Of a stretch of DNA of 64,000 bases, positions 35,127 to 43,675 are shown one piece after another. Under the pieces are notes generated by a model. That model was not told the DNA's origin and did not search any database. It worked only from the letters and a program-made list of their open reading frames with translations. The DNA is from Clostridiaceae bacterium OM02-2AC. GTDB taxonomy: Bacteria > Bacillota_I > Bacilli_A > Erysipelotrichales > Erysipelotrichaceae. How positions within the stretch are numbered: the first letter of the stretch is position 1; each line of letters starts with the position of its first letter. The translations under genes and the position numbers were made by a program. The stretch spans positions 1 through 64,000 of the forward strand of contig QULU01000025.1 in assembly GCA_003481775.1 (NCBI GenBank), written 5' to 3'.

Positions 35127-36237
35127 GACTGCGCTGCATCGGCTATTTCGTATAAAAGGAGAAATCTATCAGGAACCTGATCTGAAAGCCTGCCTGAAGA
35201 AATTAAAGCTGCAGGAAACTGATTTGGTGATCACAAGTAATTCCCAGATGAAAAAAATCGAAGAGACAAATGCATTGGGAAAGGCAGTTCTTTTGAATAT
35301 GGATGCATACGGTACAAAGGAGCCCAAAGAGGAATGGGTGGATGAAATATTAAAAGAAGCAAATGCGTATCCATATGAGCGCATTATCGCAATCGGGGGA
35401 GGTGCAGTAATTGATGTTTCAAAGCTTTGCGTATTCGGGGATGGTCGCACTGTACAGGAATTGTACAACGATAAAGAGAAGTTAAGAAAGACACGGGAAC
35501 TGATTGCTATGCCGACTACCTGCGGTACCGGAAGTGAGATAACCAATGTTTCAGTCGTGGAATTTCCTTCCCTGCACAGCAAGCTTGGATTGCAGATGGA
35601 TGCACTCTTCCCGGATAAAGCGATTCTGATTGAAGAGCTGCTGCTATCCCTGCCCTATAAGACATTTGCACTCACATCCATTGACGCCTTGGCACATGCG
35701 ATTGAGGCATTGCTTTCACCCAAAGCAAACCCCTATACAGATATGTATGCAAAAAGTGCGATTCTTGGCATTTTGGAAAATCTGCAGGAGGTGAAAGGAA
35801 CACAGAAGCTGCCGCAGGCTTTGCAGAAAAGTTTAATCTGTGCCAATATGGCAGGGATTGCCTTCAGCATAGCAGGATGTGCTACGATGCATGCATTGTC
35901 CTTCCCCTTGGGAACGAATTGTCAGCTTGCTCATGGGGAAGCGGTCTATGCGGTATTTGCACAAACTCTGCGATACTATGAAAAAAAGCATATACCATTG
36001 TGCAAGCTGGAAAATGTTTTGAAGAGCCTGCCGGAAGGTCCTTCATCCATTCTGGGGTTACAAGAGCTGTTATCTGAAATCTATCCATGTCCGGATTTCA
36101 AAGCATTGGGGATTCACGAGGGGATCTGTGATACTTGGGCAGTCAGCGTGTATGAAAAACAACAGCGGCTGCTTGTCAATTCACCCTGTGTTTTAAGCAG
36201 TGGTGATTTAGCAGCGATTTATAAAAGCTGCATCTAA
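35110..36237 (+). CDS. iron-containing alcohol dehydrogenase
   Basis: 375 residues from ATG 35110, 9 bases after AAGGAGG; ATG 35104 is too close. The NAD(P)-binding GGGAVIDVSK, PTTCGTGSE, and the metal ligands D and H in SIDALAHAIEA and H...H in HALSFPLGTNCQLAHGEA are all present. It resembles 4-hydroxybutyrate or 1,3-propanediol dehydrogenases. It sits between PTS EIIA and EIIB genes, so it likely oxidises or reduces a pathway intermediate such as a sugar alcohol phosphate or aldehyde. The exact substrate is unknown. Confidence 0.88.
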   Translation: MRSLHETALHRLFRIKGEIYQEPDLKACLKKLKLQETDLVITSNSQMKKIEETNALGKAVLLNMDAYGTKEPKEEWVDEILKEANAYPYERIIAIGGGAVIDVSKLCVFGDGRTVQELYNDKEKLRKTRELIAMPTTCGTGSEITNVSVVEFPSLHSKLGLQMDALFPDKAILIEELLLSLPYKTFALTSIDALAHAIEALLSPKANPYTDMYAKSAILGILENLQEVKGTQKLPQALQKSLICANMAGIAFSIAGCATMHALSFPLGTNCQLAHGEAVYAVFAQTLRYYEKKHIPLCKLENVLKSLPEGPSSILGLQELLSEIYPCPDFKALGIHEGICDTWAVSVYEKQQRLLVNSPCVLSSGDLAAIYKSCI

Positions 36238-36247
36238 GGAGGAACGT

Positions 36248-36733
36248 ATGATAATTCAAATTCGTGTAGATGATCGTTTGATTCATGGGCAGATCGCAGT
36301 CGTATGGTCAAAGCATTTCGCTACCACCCATCTGGTAGTAGCAAATGATCAGGCGGCAAAAAACGAGGTACAGCAGATGACATTGAAAATGGCAACTCCC
36401 AATGGCGTAAAGGTTCTGATTCGCAGTGTTGATGATGCCATCAAGGTGTTTAATAATCCAAAATCAGAGACAGTCAAAATGTTTGTTTTAACCAATAGTA
36501 TTCAGGATGCCCTGAAAATCGCTACTAGCTGCAAGGTGGAATCGATAAACGTAGCGAATGTTGGGCGTTTTGAAGCAGCATCGGAAAAGAAGCAGCTGAA
36601 TGCGGATGTTGGCTGTACACCAAAGGAATTGGAAGCATTAAAGGAAATTGCCAAGCTTGATATGGAAACCATTCACTGGGTTATACCGACAAACCCTAAA
36701 ATCAGTGTGAAAAAGCTGCTGGAAAACAACTAA
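36248..36733 (+). CDS. mannose-family PTS enzyme IIB
   Basis: 161 residues. The start MIIQIRVDDRLIHGQ carries the phosphorylated H13, the standard EIIB-Man/Sor site; the C-terminal part is complete (WVIPTNPKISVKKLLENN). It receives phosphate from EIIA and gives it to the sugar during transport through EIIC/EIID. It starts 10 bases after the dehydrogenase gene, with a TAAGGAGGAAC ribosome site. Confidence 0.94.
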   Translation: MIIQIRVDDRLIHGQIAVVWSKHFATTHLVVANDQAAKNEVQQMTLKMATPNGVKVLIRSVDDAIKVFNNPKSETVKMFVLTNSIQDALKIATSCKVESINVANVGRFEAASEKKQLNADVGCTPKELEALKEIAKLDMETIHWVIPTNPKISVKKLLENN

Positions 36734-36748
36734 AGGAGGGAATTGAAT

Positions 36749-37558
36749 ATGTTAAACGTCGCTTTATTATCTGCATTGTCCTATTTTATCTGTTATGCCG
36801 GAAACTGGATATTTGGTCAAAGTATGTCCGATCGTCCAATCTTTATCGGAGCGGTTACAGGACTCTTGCTTGGAGATTTGCAACAGGGGTTGATTATCGG
36901 GGCTACACTGGAGGCTGTATTTATGGGATCTGTCAATATCGGTGGACAGATATCAGCGGACCATTCTGCAGCAACCGTATTTGCAGTAGCCTTCGCAACC
37001 AACGCTACACTGGATCCGCAGGCTGCCTTGACGATTGCTGTACCTATCGGGATTCTGATGGGATTTGTAACAATGTTTGTAAATAATATTTTCCTGACTG
37101 TATTCACAACCTTAATGGATAAATGGGCACTTGAGGGAAATGAAAGAGGACTTCTCATCTACTTGAACTTTGGCGTTTGGCTGGTTAAAAATCTGTTCTT
37201 TGCTGCTATCGTATTCTTCGGTGTATATGTTGGCTATAATGCAGTTGAAGCATTTGTGGATTCCATCCCGGATGTTGTCATGACCGGACTTACCGTTTGC
37301 GGACAGCTGCTTCCAGCAGTTGGTCTGGCTTTGTTGATGAAAATGATCTGGACAAAGGAAATCGGTATTTATTATCTGCTTGGTTTCGTTATGTTTATCT
37401 ATATGAAGCTGCCAATCATCGCGATTGCAGTAATCGGTATTGTCATCGTGGTAGCGACAGCCATGCGTGACTTTGAAATCAATAGAATGAAACAGCACCC
37501 GGTCGCATGTGCTGACACAAATGATTCAAATGAGGAACTGGAGGATTTCTTACAATGA
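36749..37558 (+). CDS. mannose-family PTS enzyme IIC
   Basis: 269 residues from ATG 36749, nine bases after AAGGAGG; a TTG six bases earlier is an unlikely alternative. It is a highly hydrophobic protein with family blocks RPIFIGAVTGLLLGDLQQG and GGQISADHSAATVFAVAFA. Together with EIID it forms the membrane channel and sugar-binding site. It overlaps the EIID gene by four bases (ATGA). Confidence 0.93.
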   Translation: MLNVALLSALSYFICYAGNWIFGQSMSDRPIFIGAVTGLLLGDLQQGLIIGATLEAVFMGSVNIGGQISADHSAATVFAVAFATNATLDPQAALTIAVPIGILMGFVTMFVNNIFLTVFTTLMDKWALEGNERGLLIYLNFGVWLVKNLFFAAIVFFGVYVGYNAVEAFVDSIPDVVMTGLTVCGQLLPAVGLALLMKMIWTKEIGIYYLLGFVMFIYMKLPIIAIAVIGIVIVVATAMRDFEINRMKQHPVACADTNDSNEELEDFLQ

Positions 37559-38385
37559 AACTAACAAATAATTTATCAAGAGAAGATAAGAAAATGATCA
37601 ACTCCATTTGCTGGCGCTCACTAAATGCACATTGTTCACGGGTAGGCGGGCAGGCCAGACAGATGGCAATCGGATTCTTGTGGCAGATCATGCCGGCACT
37701 GAACCGTTATTATAAAGATCAGCCGGAAAAGAAAAAAGAAGCACTTTACCGTCATGTTCAATTTTGTAATGTATCCAATGCTATCTATCCGTTCCTGGCA
37801 GGACTTGTCGCCTCCATGGAAAAAGAAAACAGTGAAGTAGATGACTTTGATACAAGCTCTATCGTCGCAATCAAAGCAGCGCTTATGGGGCCGCTGGCAG
37901 GAATCGGAGATTCCCTGCTGTTCAGTGTCGTACGTGTCATCGCGGCAGGAATTGGTATCAGCTTTGCGTTGCAGGGTTCTATTCTTGGGCCGATTCTCTT
38001 CTTTCTGATTTATAACGGCTGTACGATGGCACTGCGCTTCTCTTTGGGATATGTCGGCTTTATCAGCGGTTCCAGCTTTATCACGAATATGTATCAGAAT
38101 GGTACCCTAAAGATATTGACAAAATGCGCCGGTATACTTGGTCTGATTATGGTTGGCGCAATGACAGCATCTACTGTAAAATTTACAACAGCGATTTCCA
38201 TTCCGATTCCTGGTGGAGAAGCGGTCGCATTACAGTCCTCCTTGGATACCTTATTTTTAGGACTTATTCCGCTCCTGCTGACGTTCGGTTGTAAAAAACT
38301 GCTTGATAAAAATGTAAATATCAACTGGATCATGGTCGGAATCTTTGTTCTTTCCCTTATGATGGCTGTGGTGCATATCGTTTAG
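37555..38385 (+). CDS. mannose-family PTS enzyme IID
   Basis: 276 residues. The soluble N-terminal part (SICWRSLNAHCSRVGGQARQMAIGFLWQIMPAL) and the later GPLAGIGDSLLFSVVRVIAAGI are the EIID signature, followed by several membrane segments to the C-terminus. It is obligatory in the mannose PTS family and works with EIIC. The start overlaps EIIC by four bases. A gap of 44 bases separates it from the next gene. Confidence 0.93.
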   Translation: MKLTNNLSREDKKMINSICWRSLNAHCSRVGGQARQMAIGFLWQIMPALNRYYKDQPEKKKEALYRHVQFCNVSNAIYPFLAGLVASMEKENSEVDDFDTSSIVAIKAALMGPLAGIGDSLLFSVVRVIAAGIGISFALQGSILGPILFFLIYNGCTMALRFSLGYVGFISGSSFITNMYQNGTLKILTKCAGILGLIMVGAMTASTVKFTTAISIPIPGGEAVALQSSLDTLFLGLIPLLLTFGCKKLLDKNVNINWIMVGIFVLSLMMAVVHIV

Positions 38386-38429
38386 ACTTCAAAATGAAAT
38401 ATTCATGACGGGAAAAGGAGGAAATCTAT

Positions 38430-39071
38430 ATGCGAAAGAAATTGACGATTTTGCACACCACCCTTGCGACAACCACTACGATACCCGCAATGATACGGGA
38501 GCTGTATCCAGATAAATTTGATATTGTGAACATGTTGGATGATTCTTTACTAAATGATATAAAGTGCAGCGGGAGAATGAGTGCATCCGTAATAGAGCGA
38601 TTTATCCAATATACATGTATTGCGAAAAACAATGGCAGCGATGCGCTTTTACTGGCTTGTTCTTCGCTTGGCAAAGCAGCGGATATCGCCAGAGAGCTTC
38701 TGGATATACCGCTATATAAAATCGATGAGCCAATGGCAGATCAAGCGGTGGAGTCAGGAAATAACATCCTCGTTCTGGGAACGGTGAAAAGTACGCTGGA
38801 GCCGACATCCGATTTGATTAGAAGCAAGCGGAAGTCACAGGAGCAAAGTGTCACCTGTATCCTGATACCCGATGTGTTTGAACTATATGAAATTGACAGA
38901 GAACGGCATGATCAAAAAATCGCAGAAGTGATACAGGAGCACTGGAACACATATGATGTGATCGTACTGGCACAGGCAAGTATGGCGAATGCGATACAGT
39001 ATATCACGCAGGGCAGAGAGAAAATAGTAACGAGTCTGCCATTGGGTCTTAAGCAGCTGCAGGAGATATGA
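38430..39071 (+). CDS. aspartate/glutamate racemase-like protein with one catalytic-type cysteine
   Basis: 213 residues, with an AAAGGAGG ribosome site. The fold is that of the Asp/Glu/hydantoin racemase superfamily: a first cysteine in ALLLACSSLG (about residue 74-80), but the second site, normally a cysteine in a LxxC context, reads VIVLAQASMAN. Loss of one of the two catalytic cysteines means it is probably not a two-base racemase; isomerase or decarboxylase-like members of the superfamily also use one cysteine. In this operon it may isomerise a pathway acid. Exact function unknown. Confidence 0.75.
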   Translation: MRKKLTILHTTLATTTTIPAMIRELYPDKFDIVNMLDDSLLNDIKCSGRMSASVIERFIQYTCIAKNNGSDALLLACSSLGKAADIARELLDIPLYKIDEPMADQAVESGNNILVLGTVKSTLEPTSDLIRSKRKSQEQSVTCILIPDVFELYEIDRERHDQKIAEVIQEHWNTYDVIVLAQASMANAIQYITQGREKIVTSLPLGLKQLQEI

Positions 39072-39093
39072 GTAGGGAAAGCGAGGAGTCTGT

Positions 39094-39474
39094 ATGGAGT
39101 ATATAAATAAAAATAGCATCACCGTGGATGCACTTTGCGGACGTGGACTGATACGCGCAGTTGGTAAAAACAGCTGCTTTGACAGCGATAAAATGACAGT
39201 GGGATATGCGTTATACAAAAAAGAGTATGGCATCATGGAGCCGCATGCACATGCAGAGGAAACCGTGATCATCACAAAGTCGGTGAACGGGTATGTATCC
39301 TGGGGGAGTGATGCGCATCATTTGCAAAGAACCATTGCATTAGAGGAGGGGATGATTCTGCATATTCCGGAAAATGAATGGCATGCTTTCCACTATGATG
39401 AAGGAGGATGCGTAGAAATCGTCTTTATATATGGCCAGGGTGATAACTGCAGGCCGGAGGATAACGAAAGGTAA
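39094..39474 (+). CDS. cupin-domain protein
   Basis: 126 residues, a single cupin barrel. Motif 1 is PHAHAEETVIITKSVNGYVSWG (two histidines and a glutamate as likely metal ligands) and motif 2 is IPENEWHAFHYDE. Small cupins in sugar operons act as isomerases or epimerases of sugars or sugar phosphates, or as sensors. It is the seventh gene of the run, followed 11 bases later by the aldolase gene. Substrate unknown. Confidence 0.85.
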   Translation: MEYINKNSITVDALCGRGLIRAVGKNSCFDSDKMTVGYALYKKEYGIMEPHAHAEETVIITKSVNGYVSWGSDAHHLQRTIALEEGMILHIPENEWHAFHYDEGGCVEIVFIYGQGDNCRPEDNER

Positions 39475-39485
39475 GGGTGCTTATT

Positions 39486-40328
39486 ATGTTAGTTACAATG
39501 AAAGAAATACTCGATCATGCAAAGAAAGGAGGCTATGGTGTTACCGCCCCCAATGTACAAAGTGAGGATACGGTAAGGGCTGTGCTGGAGGTGGCTGAGG
39601 AATACCATGCGCCCATGATTGTAGATGTCAATGCGTTTATTCACACGGATCTTCCCTGGTTTATACATATGATACGAGACCTTGCAGAAAAGGTGTCAGT
39701 ACCTGTCGCAATCAATCTGGATCATGGAAAATCCTATGAGGATATCATGCTCGGTATCAATTCCGGGTTTACATCCATCATGGTTGATCGTTCCAGCCTA
39801 TCCTATGAAGAAAATGTGGAACAGACGAAGGAAGTCGTAAAAATGTGCAAACCGCTGGGAATCAGTGTAGAGGCCGAGCTGGGGCATGTCGGTATGGGAA
39901 ACAATTATGCTGTAGACGGTGTCAATAATCTTACCGTTCCAAACGAAGCGGCAGATTTCATCAAGGAAACCGGTGTGGATTGTCTGGCAGTTGCCATAGG
40001 AACTGCACATGGACGTTACACAGGGACACCACATATTGACTTCGAGCGATTAAAACAGCTCGTTGAAGCATGTGGAGATACACCGCTTGTTCTGCATGGC
40101 GGAAGTGGAACAGGGGATGAAAATCTCAGAAAAGCAGTTCGATCAGGAATTCAGAAGGTTAATCTGGCTACTGAGCTGATCGTTGCAGGAAAAGAGGAGC
40201 TGGAGGGCTTCATCAAGGATCCGAATTTTGATAAATGGAAGCTGATTCCTGCCTTCAAAAAAGGGTATAAGGATCGATTGGCTCATTATGTTGAATTATT
40301 TGATCAGGCTGGAAAGGCCTGGGGGTAA
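39486..40328 (+). CDS. class II fructose/tagatose-bisphosphate-type aldolase
   Basis: 280 residues from ATG 39486, a plausible distance after AAGGGTG; a GTG at 39477 and ATG at 39498 are alternatives. Family motifs are VAINLDHGKSYEDIMLGINSGFTSIMVDRS (catalytic D and zinc H), EAELGHVG (zinc/monovalent site), AIGTAHGRYTGTP and LHGGSGTGDENL. These enzymes split ketose-1,6-bisphosphates to dihydroxyacetone phosphate plus an aldehyde. The segment VTAPNVQSEDTVRAVLEVAEEYHAPMIVD departs from glycolytic FbaA (usual NVNNLE...), so another substrate is likely, as in GatY/KbaY-like enzymes. Confidence 0.87.
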   Translation: MLVTMKEILDHAKKGGYGVTAPNVQSEDTVRAVLEVAEEYHAPMIVDVNAFIHTDLPWFIHMIRDLAEKVSVPVAINLDHGKSYEDIMLGINSGFTSIMVDRSSLSYEENVEQTKEVVKMCKPLGISVEAELGHVGMGNNYAVDGVNNLTVPNEAADFIKETGVDCLAVAIGTAHGRYTGTPHIDFERLKQLVEACGDTPLVLHGGSGTGDENLRKAVRSGIQKVNLATELIVAGKEELEGFIKDPNFDKWKLIPAFKKGYKDRLAHYVELFDQAGKAWG

Positions 40329-40341
40329 AGGAAGCGTACAG

Positions 40342-40400
40342 CAGTTCCCGTAGTATGGAAGTTGTTCCTGAACTGGGAACTGTTTCCTGTAAACGGGAAA
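40342..40400 (+). other. structured spacer between aldolase and kinase genes
   Basis: This is the longest gap in the operon (101 bases). It has a perfect 8-bp inverted repeat, CAGTTCCC (40342-40349) and GGGAACTG (40375-40382), and a second pair TTTCC/GGAAA (40383-40400). It is a candidate mRNA-processing or stabilising element. Confidence 0.5.
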
Positions 40401-40429
40401 GCATTTTCTTACCGAAAAAGGAGCTATAT

Positions 40430-41680
40430 ATGGAAACGAAAAATATAAAAATCGGTGTTATCGCTGACGATTTTACAGGTGCAGGGGACGCAGCCAGCTT
40501 TTTAGAAAAAAGCGGTGCTGAAACCATCATGTACAATGCAGTTCCAAACGAGCTGCAGGTATGTGATGCGGCTGTTATCGCTTTAAAAACAAGGAGCGTT
40601 ACTCCCCATGCGGCTGTTGCGGAAGTAAAAAAGGCTGTTGATTTCCTAAAGGAAAACGGATGTGAACGAATATATTTCAAATACTGCTCAACCTTTGACT
40701 CCACTCCTCAGGGGAATATCGGAGTTGTAGCTGATTTCTTATTGGAATATCTAGCACAGCCCTTTACAATTCTATGCCCCTCCTTACCTGTGAATCAGCG
40801 CATAGTAAAGGATGGAAATTTGTACGTCAATGGTGAAAAATTAAGTGATAGTCCGTTGAAAAATCATCCCTTGAATCCAATGTGGGATTCCTATATCCCC
40901 AATCTGATGAAGCCGCAAAGCAAATACCCCTGCTTTATTATGCGGCAGAAGGAGCTTTGTGAGGGAGAATGGAAACAAACGATACATGCGTTGAAATGCA
41001 GATATGAGAGGTTTTATATCGTACCGGATTATGAAACAGAGCAGGATGGAATACGGATAGCGGAAGCGTTTAAGGAGCTGCCTGTTCTTACCGGGGGATC
41101 CGGCCTGCTTCCCTATGTTTTAGAGAACGATGCTTTGCTGCATCCGGAAAAAAATCAGACACGGAGGCACGGACGGACGATTTTGCTATGTGGAAGCTGT
41201 TCGGCTGCTACCAGAAGGCAGATTGCGTATTTCCGAAAGCATCATGGCTGCTGTTATCCTGTAAATGCAAACCGTGTGATGAATAAAGAGCTTACCGCCC
41301 AAGACATTCTGACATATGCAAACCAACAGGCACAGCCGGTGCTGATATACAGTGATGCGGTGGAACAGGATATGCGTGAGCTAAAAAAGGATGAAGCCTT
41401 CGATCAAGCATCGAAGTGCATAGAACAGATCATGGGGGAGATAAGCAGTGCTGCTTTGTCGTTCGGATATGAACGTATCGTAGTTGCGGGCGGAGAAACC
41501 TCCGGGGCTGTCATACAGCAGCTGGGCTTTGATGGATTTCATATCGGAAAAAGTGTTGATCCCGGTGTTCCTGAACTGATTCCATTGAAGAATGAGCGCC
41601 TTACTCTTATTCTGAAATCCGGTAATTTCGGTGCAGAGGATTTCTTCATCAAGGCGATCGGAGGAAACACACATGAGTGA
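40430..41680 (+). CDS. four-carbon acid sugar kinase family (DUF1537, OtnK-like)
   Basis: 416 residues from ATG 40430 (AAAAAGGAG upstream), the normal OtnK length. The N-terminal IGVIADDFTGAGDAASFL is the family hallmark, and the C-terminal nucleotide domain has VVAGGETSGAVIQQLG and KSGNFG. OtnK phosphorylates 3-oxo-tetronate with ATP; related enzymes act on other four-carbon or branched acids. It overlaps the class II aldolase gene by 8 bases, the same kinase-decarboxylase coupling as in otnK-otnC. Specificity is inferred. Confidence 0.9.
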   Translation: METKNIKIGVIADDFTGAGDAASFLEKSGAETIMYNAVPNELQVCDAAVIALKTRSVTPHAAVAEVKKAVDFLKENGCERIYFKYCSTFDSTPQGNIGVVADFLLEYLAQPFTILCPSLPVNQRIVKDGNLYVNGEKLSDSPLKNHPLNPMWDSYIPNLMKPQSKYPCFIMRQKELCEGEWKQTIHALKCRYERFYIVPDYETEQDGIRIAEAFKELPVLTGGSGLLPYVLENDALLHPEKNQTRRHGRTILLCGSCSAATRRQIAYFRKHHGCCYPVNANRVMNKELTAQDILTYANQQAQPVLIYSDAVEQDMRELKKDEAFDQASKCIEQIMGEISSAALSFGYERIVVAGGETSGAVIQQLGFDGFHIGKSVDPGVPELIPLKNERLTLILKSGNFGAEDFFIKAIGGNTHE

Positions 41681-42287
41681 ATTACAGGAAAAGCTGGATG
41701 CCGCTATCTGGAGTGCGCATACCTTGTTTCAGAAAGGACTGGTTAGCGGCTCAACAGGAAATATCAGCTTTCTCCATGAGCATCGTATGTATATTTCAAG
41801 GAGCGGAAGCTGCTTTGGAAGATTGCGACAGGAAGATTTCGCACAGGTGGATATGCAGGGAACAATTCTGTATGGAAAGCCAAGCAAGGAATATCCCATG
41901 CATTTGGCATTGTATCGGGAAAGCGAGGAATATAAGGCGGTGATTCACACACACAGCTTCTATGCTAGCGTACTGTCCTGTTATACAGATACAGAATCTC
42001 ATGTCAAAAACCTGTTTGCATATACACCTTATCTGTATATGCAAACAAAAGGAAATATCCCATGTGTTGCGTATGCGCCGCCGGGAAGTGATGCACTGTT
42101 TCGTCATTTCAAGGATAAAACAGGGACGAAGCCGAGGATATTGCTGTTGAAAAATCACGGAATCGTTGCCGGAGCCGAGGATGTGTATCATGCGTTTGAT
42201 CTTGTTGAAGAAATGGAAAGCAGTGCCCATGTATATGCGATGCTGAAAAGCTGCCCGGATGAAAATATCGATTTCATACCCCATTAG
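41673..42287 (+). CDS. class II aldolase/adducin family protein (OtnC-like)
   Basis: 204 residues from ATG 41673 (GATCGGAGG upstream). Zinc ligands are expected at HTHS (about residue 95) and at the histidine of LLLKNHGIVAG (about 163); the N-terminal GLVSGSTGNISF is the phosphate-binding loop of the family. OtnC decarboxylates 3-oxo-tetronate-4-phosphate to dihydroxyacetone phosphate. Tight coupling with the DUF1537 kinase supports the same reaction or a close one here (inference). Its stop codon lies in the loop of a hairpin that covers the next gene's ribosome site. Confidence 0.88.
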   Translation: MSELQEKLDAAIWSAHTLFQKGLVSGSTGNISFLHEHRMYISRSGSCFGRLRQEDFAQVDMQGTILYGKPSKEYPMHLALYRESEEYKAVIHTHSFYASVLSCYTDTESHVKNLFAYTPYLYMQTKGNIPCVAYAPPGSDALFRHFKDKTGTKPRILLLKNHGIVAGAEDVYHAFDLVEEMESSAHVYAMLKSCPDENIDFIPH

Positions 42288-42295
42288 CTTGGGGT
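42278..42295 (+). promoter_or_regulatory. hairpin masking the ribosome site of the last operon gene
   Basis: ACCCCA (42278-42283) pairs with TGGGGT (42290-42295), whose GGGG is the ribosome site for the ATG at 42300. The stop codon of the upstream gene (42285-42287) is in the loop. A terminating ribosome would open the stem, coupling the two genes. Confidence 0.6.
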
Positions 42296-42299
42296 GTAT

Positions 42300-42980
42300 A
42301 TGGCTTACGTTTGGAAAATAGAGCAATTCGCAGAAATGCTGCTCGGTGTTACAGGGGTAGCTCTGGGACTTTCATTCATGATGAAATCCGGTCTTGGACA
42401 AACTGCGTTGACAGCCTTTCTACAATGTGTCTCACTTATCAGTGGCATGAAAAGCGGTACACTTCTTATGTGCTTTTATCTGCTATGTGTTTTATTACAG
42501 CTGCTGATACAGCAAAAGGAATTTGATAAGCTTCAGGTTTTGCAGCTTCCGGTGTGCTGGATGCAGGGAATCATCATCAATCTCACCTGTTATGATATAG
42601 CGTTTCTTGCAGATATTCGGCCTGCATCGTATCCTATGCAATGGGTGTTTCTGGCTGTGGGGATTCTCCTTGTGTCCTTCGGTGTGGCACTCACCATGGC
42701 AGCTGATCTTGTGAAGCAACCGTTTGAACAGTTGATTACCGTGATTTCAAAGAAATATCAAAAGCCCTTCAATTTTCTGCGCTGCAGTGCAGATGCTGTC
42801 TTTGTCAGCTGTAGTCTGCTGCTTATTGTTGTGTACTCTCTGGATTTCACAATGCTGCGCGAGGGTACCTGGATCAGTATGCTTGTTTTGGGGAATACCA
42901 TGGCTGCTTCCTTTCCTCTCATGCAGAAATGCTCGATCTGTTACCGCCACAAGCACGAAAATACAGAGGTGAGCTTATAG
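42300..42980 (+). CDS. YczE/YitT-like integral membrane protein
   Basis: 226 residues, about five to six membrane segments. The N-terminal LLGVTGVALGLSFMMKSGLGQTALTAFLQ resembles the YczE/YyaS family of unknown function. ATG 42300 follows GGGG; a GTG six bases earlier is possible. As the last gene of the PTS-tetronate run it might export an end product or assist transport, but nothing in the sequence shows this. A large bidirectional terminator follows at 43067. Confidence 0.75.
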   Translation: MAYVWKIEQFAEMLLGVTGVALGLSFMMKSGLGQTALTAFLQCVSLISGMKSGTLLMCFYLLCVLLQLLIQQKEFDKLQVLQLPVCWMQGIIINLTCYDIAFLADIRPASYPMQWVFLAVGILLVSFGVALTMAADLVKQPFEQLITVISKKYQKPFNFLRCSADAVFVSCSLLLIVVYSLDFTMLREGTWISMLVLGNTMAASFPLMQKCSICYRHKHENTEVSL

Positions 42981-43066
42981 CGTTAGGAAAGCAGCAGGAA
43001 TCCTGTATACAGGAAAGAAGCTTATAAAGGAATCGATCAGGGGAGAATAAGGGAGATTAGAATAGG

Positions 43067-43110
43067 AAAAGGAGTATGCAAGGGACATTCCCCTATGAAT
43101 ACTCCTTTTT
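43067..43110. terminator. bidirectional terminator ending the PTS operon and HD gene
   Basis: AAAAGGAGTAT and ATACTCCTTTTT arms with an inner GGG/CCC pair. Confidence 0.8.
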
Positions 43111-43139
43111 CACGTAATCTGTTTTGCAGTTATAGACAG

Positions 43140-43622
43140 CTATTTTTCTGCCTGTGCGCAATTCAAATCCTCCAGCAGATAAAACAGCCGTACCTTGTCT
43201 TTTTCCGACAACTCAATTTTCGGATTATACAGATAATGCTGCAAAACATCCGCATCCTTCAGCAGCTCTGAAATTGGCCCGTCATGCCGATTCATTTTAT
43301 CGGAATGCACGGAAATCACATGAGTCAGTATTCGGATTTCCTCTTCACTGAATACCTCCATCTGTTCCAGCAGCTGCTTCGCATATTCCGCACTGCGCTG
43401 TGCGTGCCCCAAATGCGGACAATTCAGTGCATAAAGCGCTATATCATGCAGCATAGCCGCGATACAGCACAGCTCCACATCCAGCTTTCGCAAAGTAGCC
43501 AGCATGGCAGCAGCCTGTGCAACACCGTACGTGTGGATATATGCAAATTTGCGTTCCTCTTCCTTGATCAGCTTTTGAATAACGGCATCCGTTTGTTCAC
43601 GGATAAGTTCTAAGCGATCCAT
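43140..43622 (-). CDS. HD-domain phosphohydrolase-like protein
   Basis: 160 residues, a complete single HD domain: first histidine in YIHTYGVAQAAAML (about residue 30), HD pair in AAMLHDIALY (about 59), and a later H and D around VISVHSDK and LKDADVLQHY. It probably hydrolyses a phosphate ester or nucleotide in the cytoplasm using divalent metal. The ribosome site is AGAAAGGATG. It is monocistronic. The substrate is unknown. Confidence 0.85.
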   Translation of the reverse strand: MDRLELIREQTDAVIQKLIKEEERKFAYIHTYGVAQAAAMLATLRKLDVELCCIAAMLHDIALYALNCPHLGHAQRSAEYAKQLLEQMEVFSEEEIRILTHVISVHSDKMNRHDGPISELLKDADVLQHYLYNPKIELSEKDKVRLFYLLEDLNCAQAEK

Positions 43623-43675
43623 GACATCACATCCTTTCTTCTATTGTATCATTTCCGTACAGGATATGCACAGTC

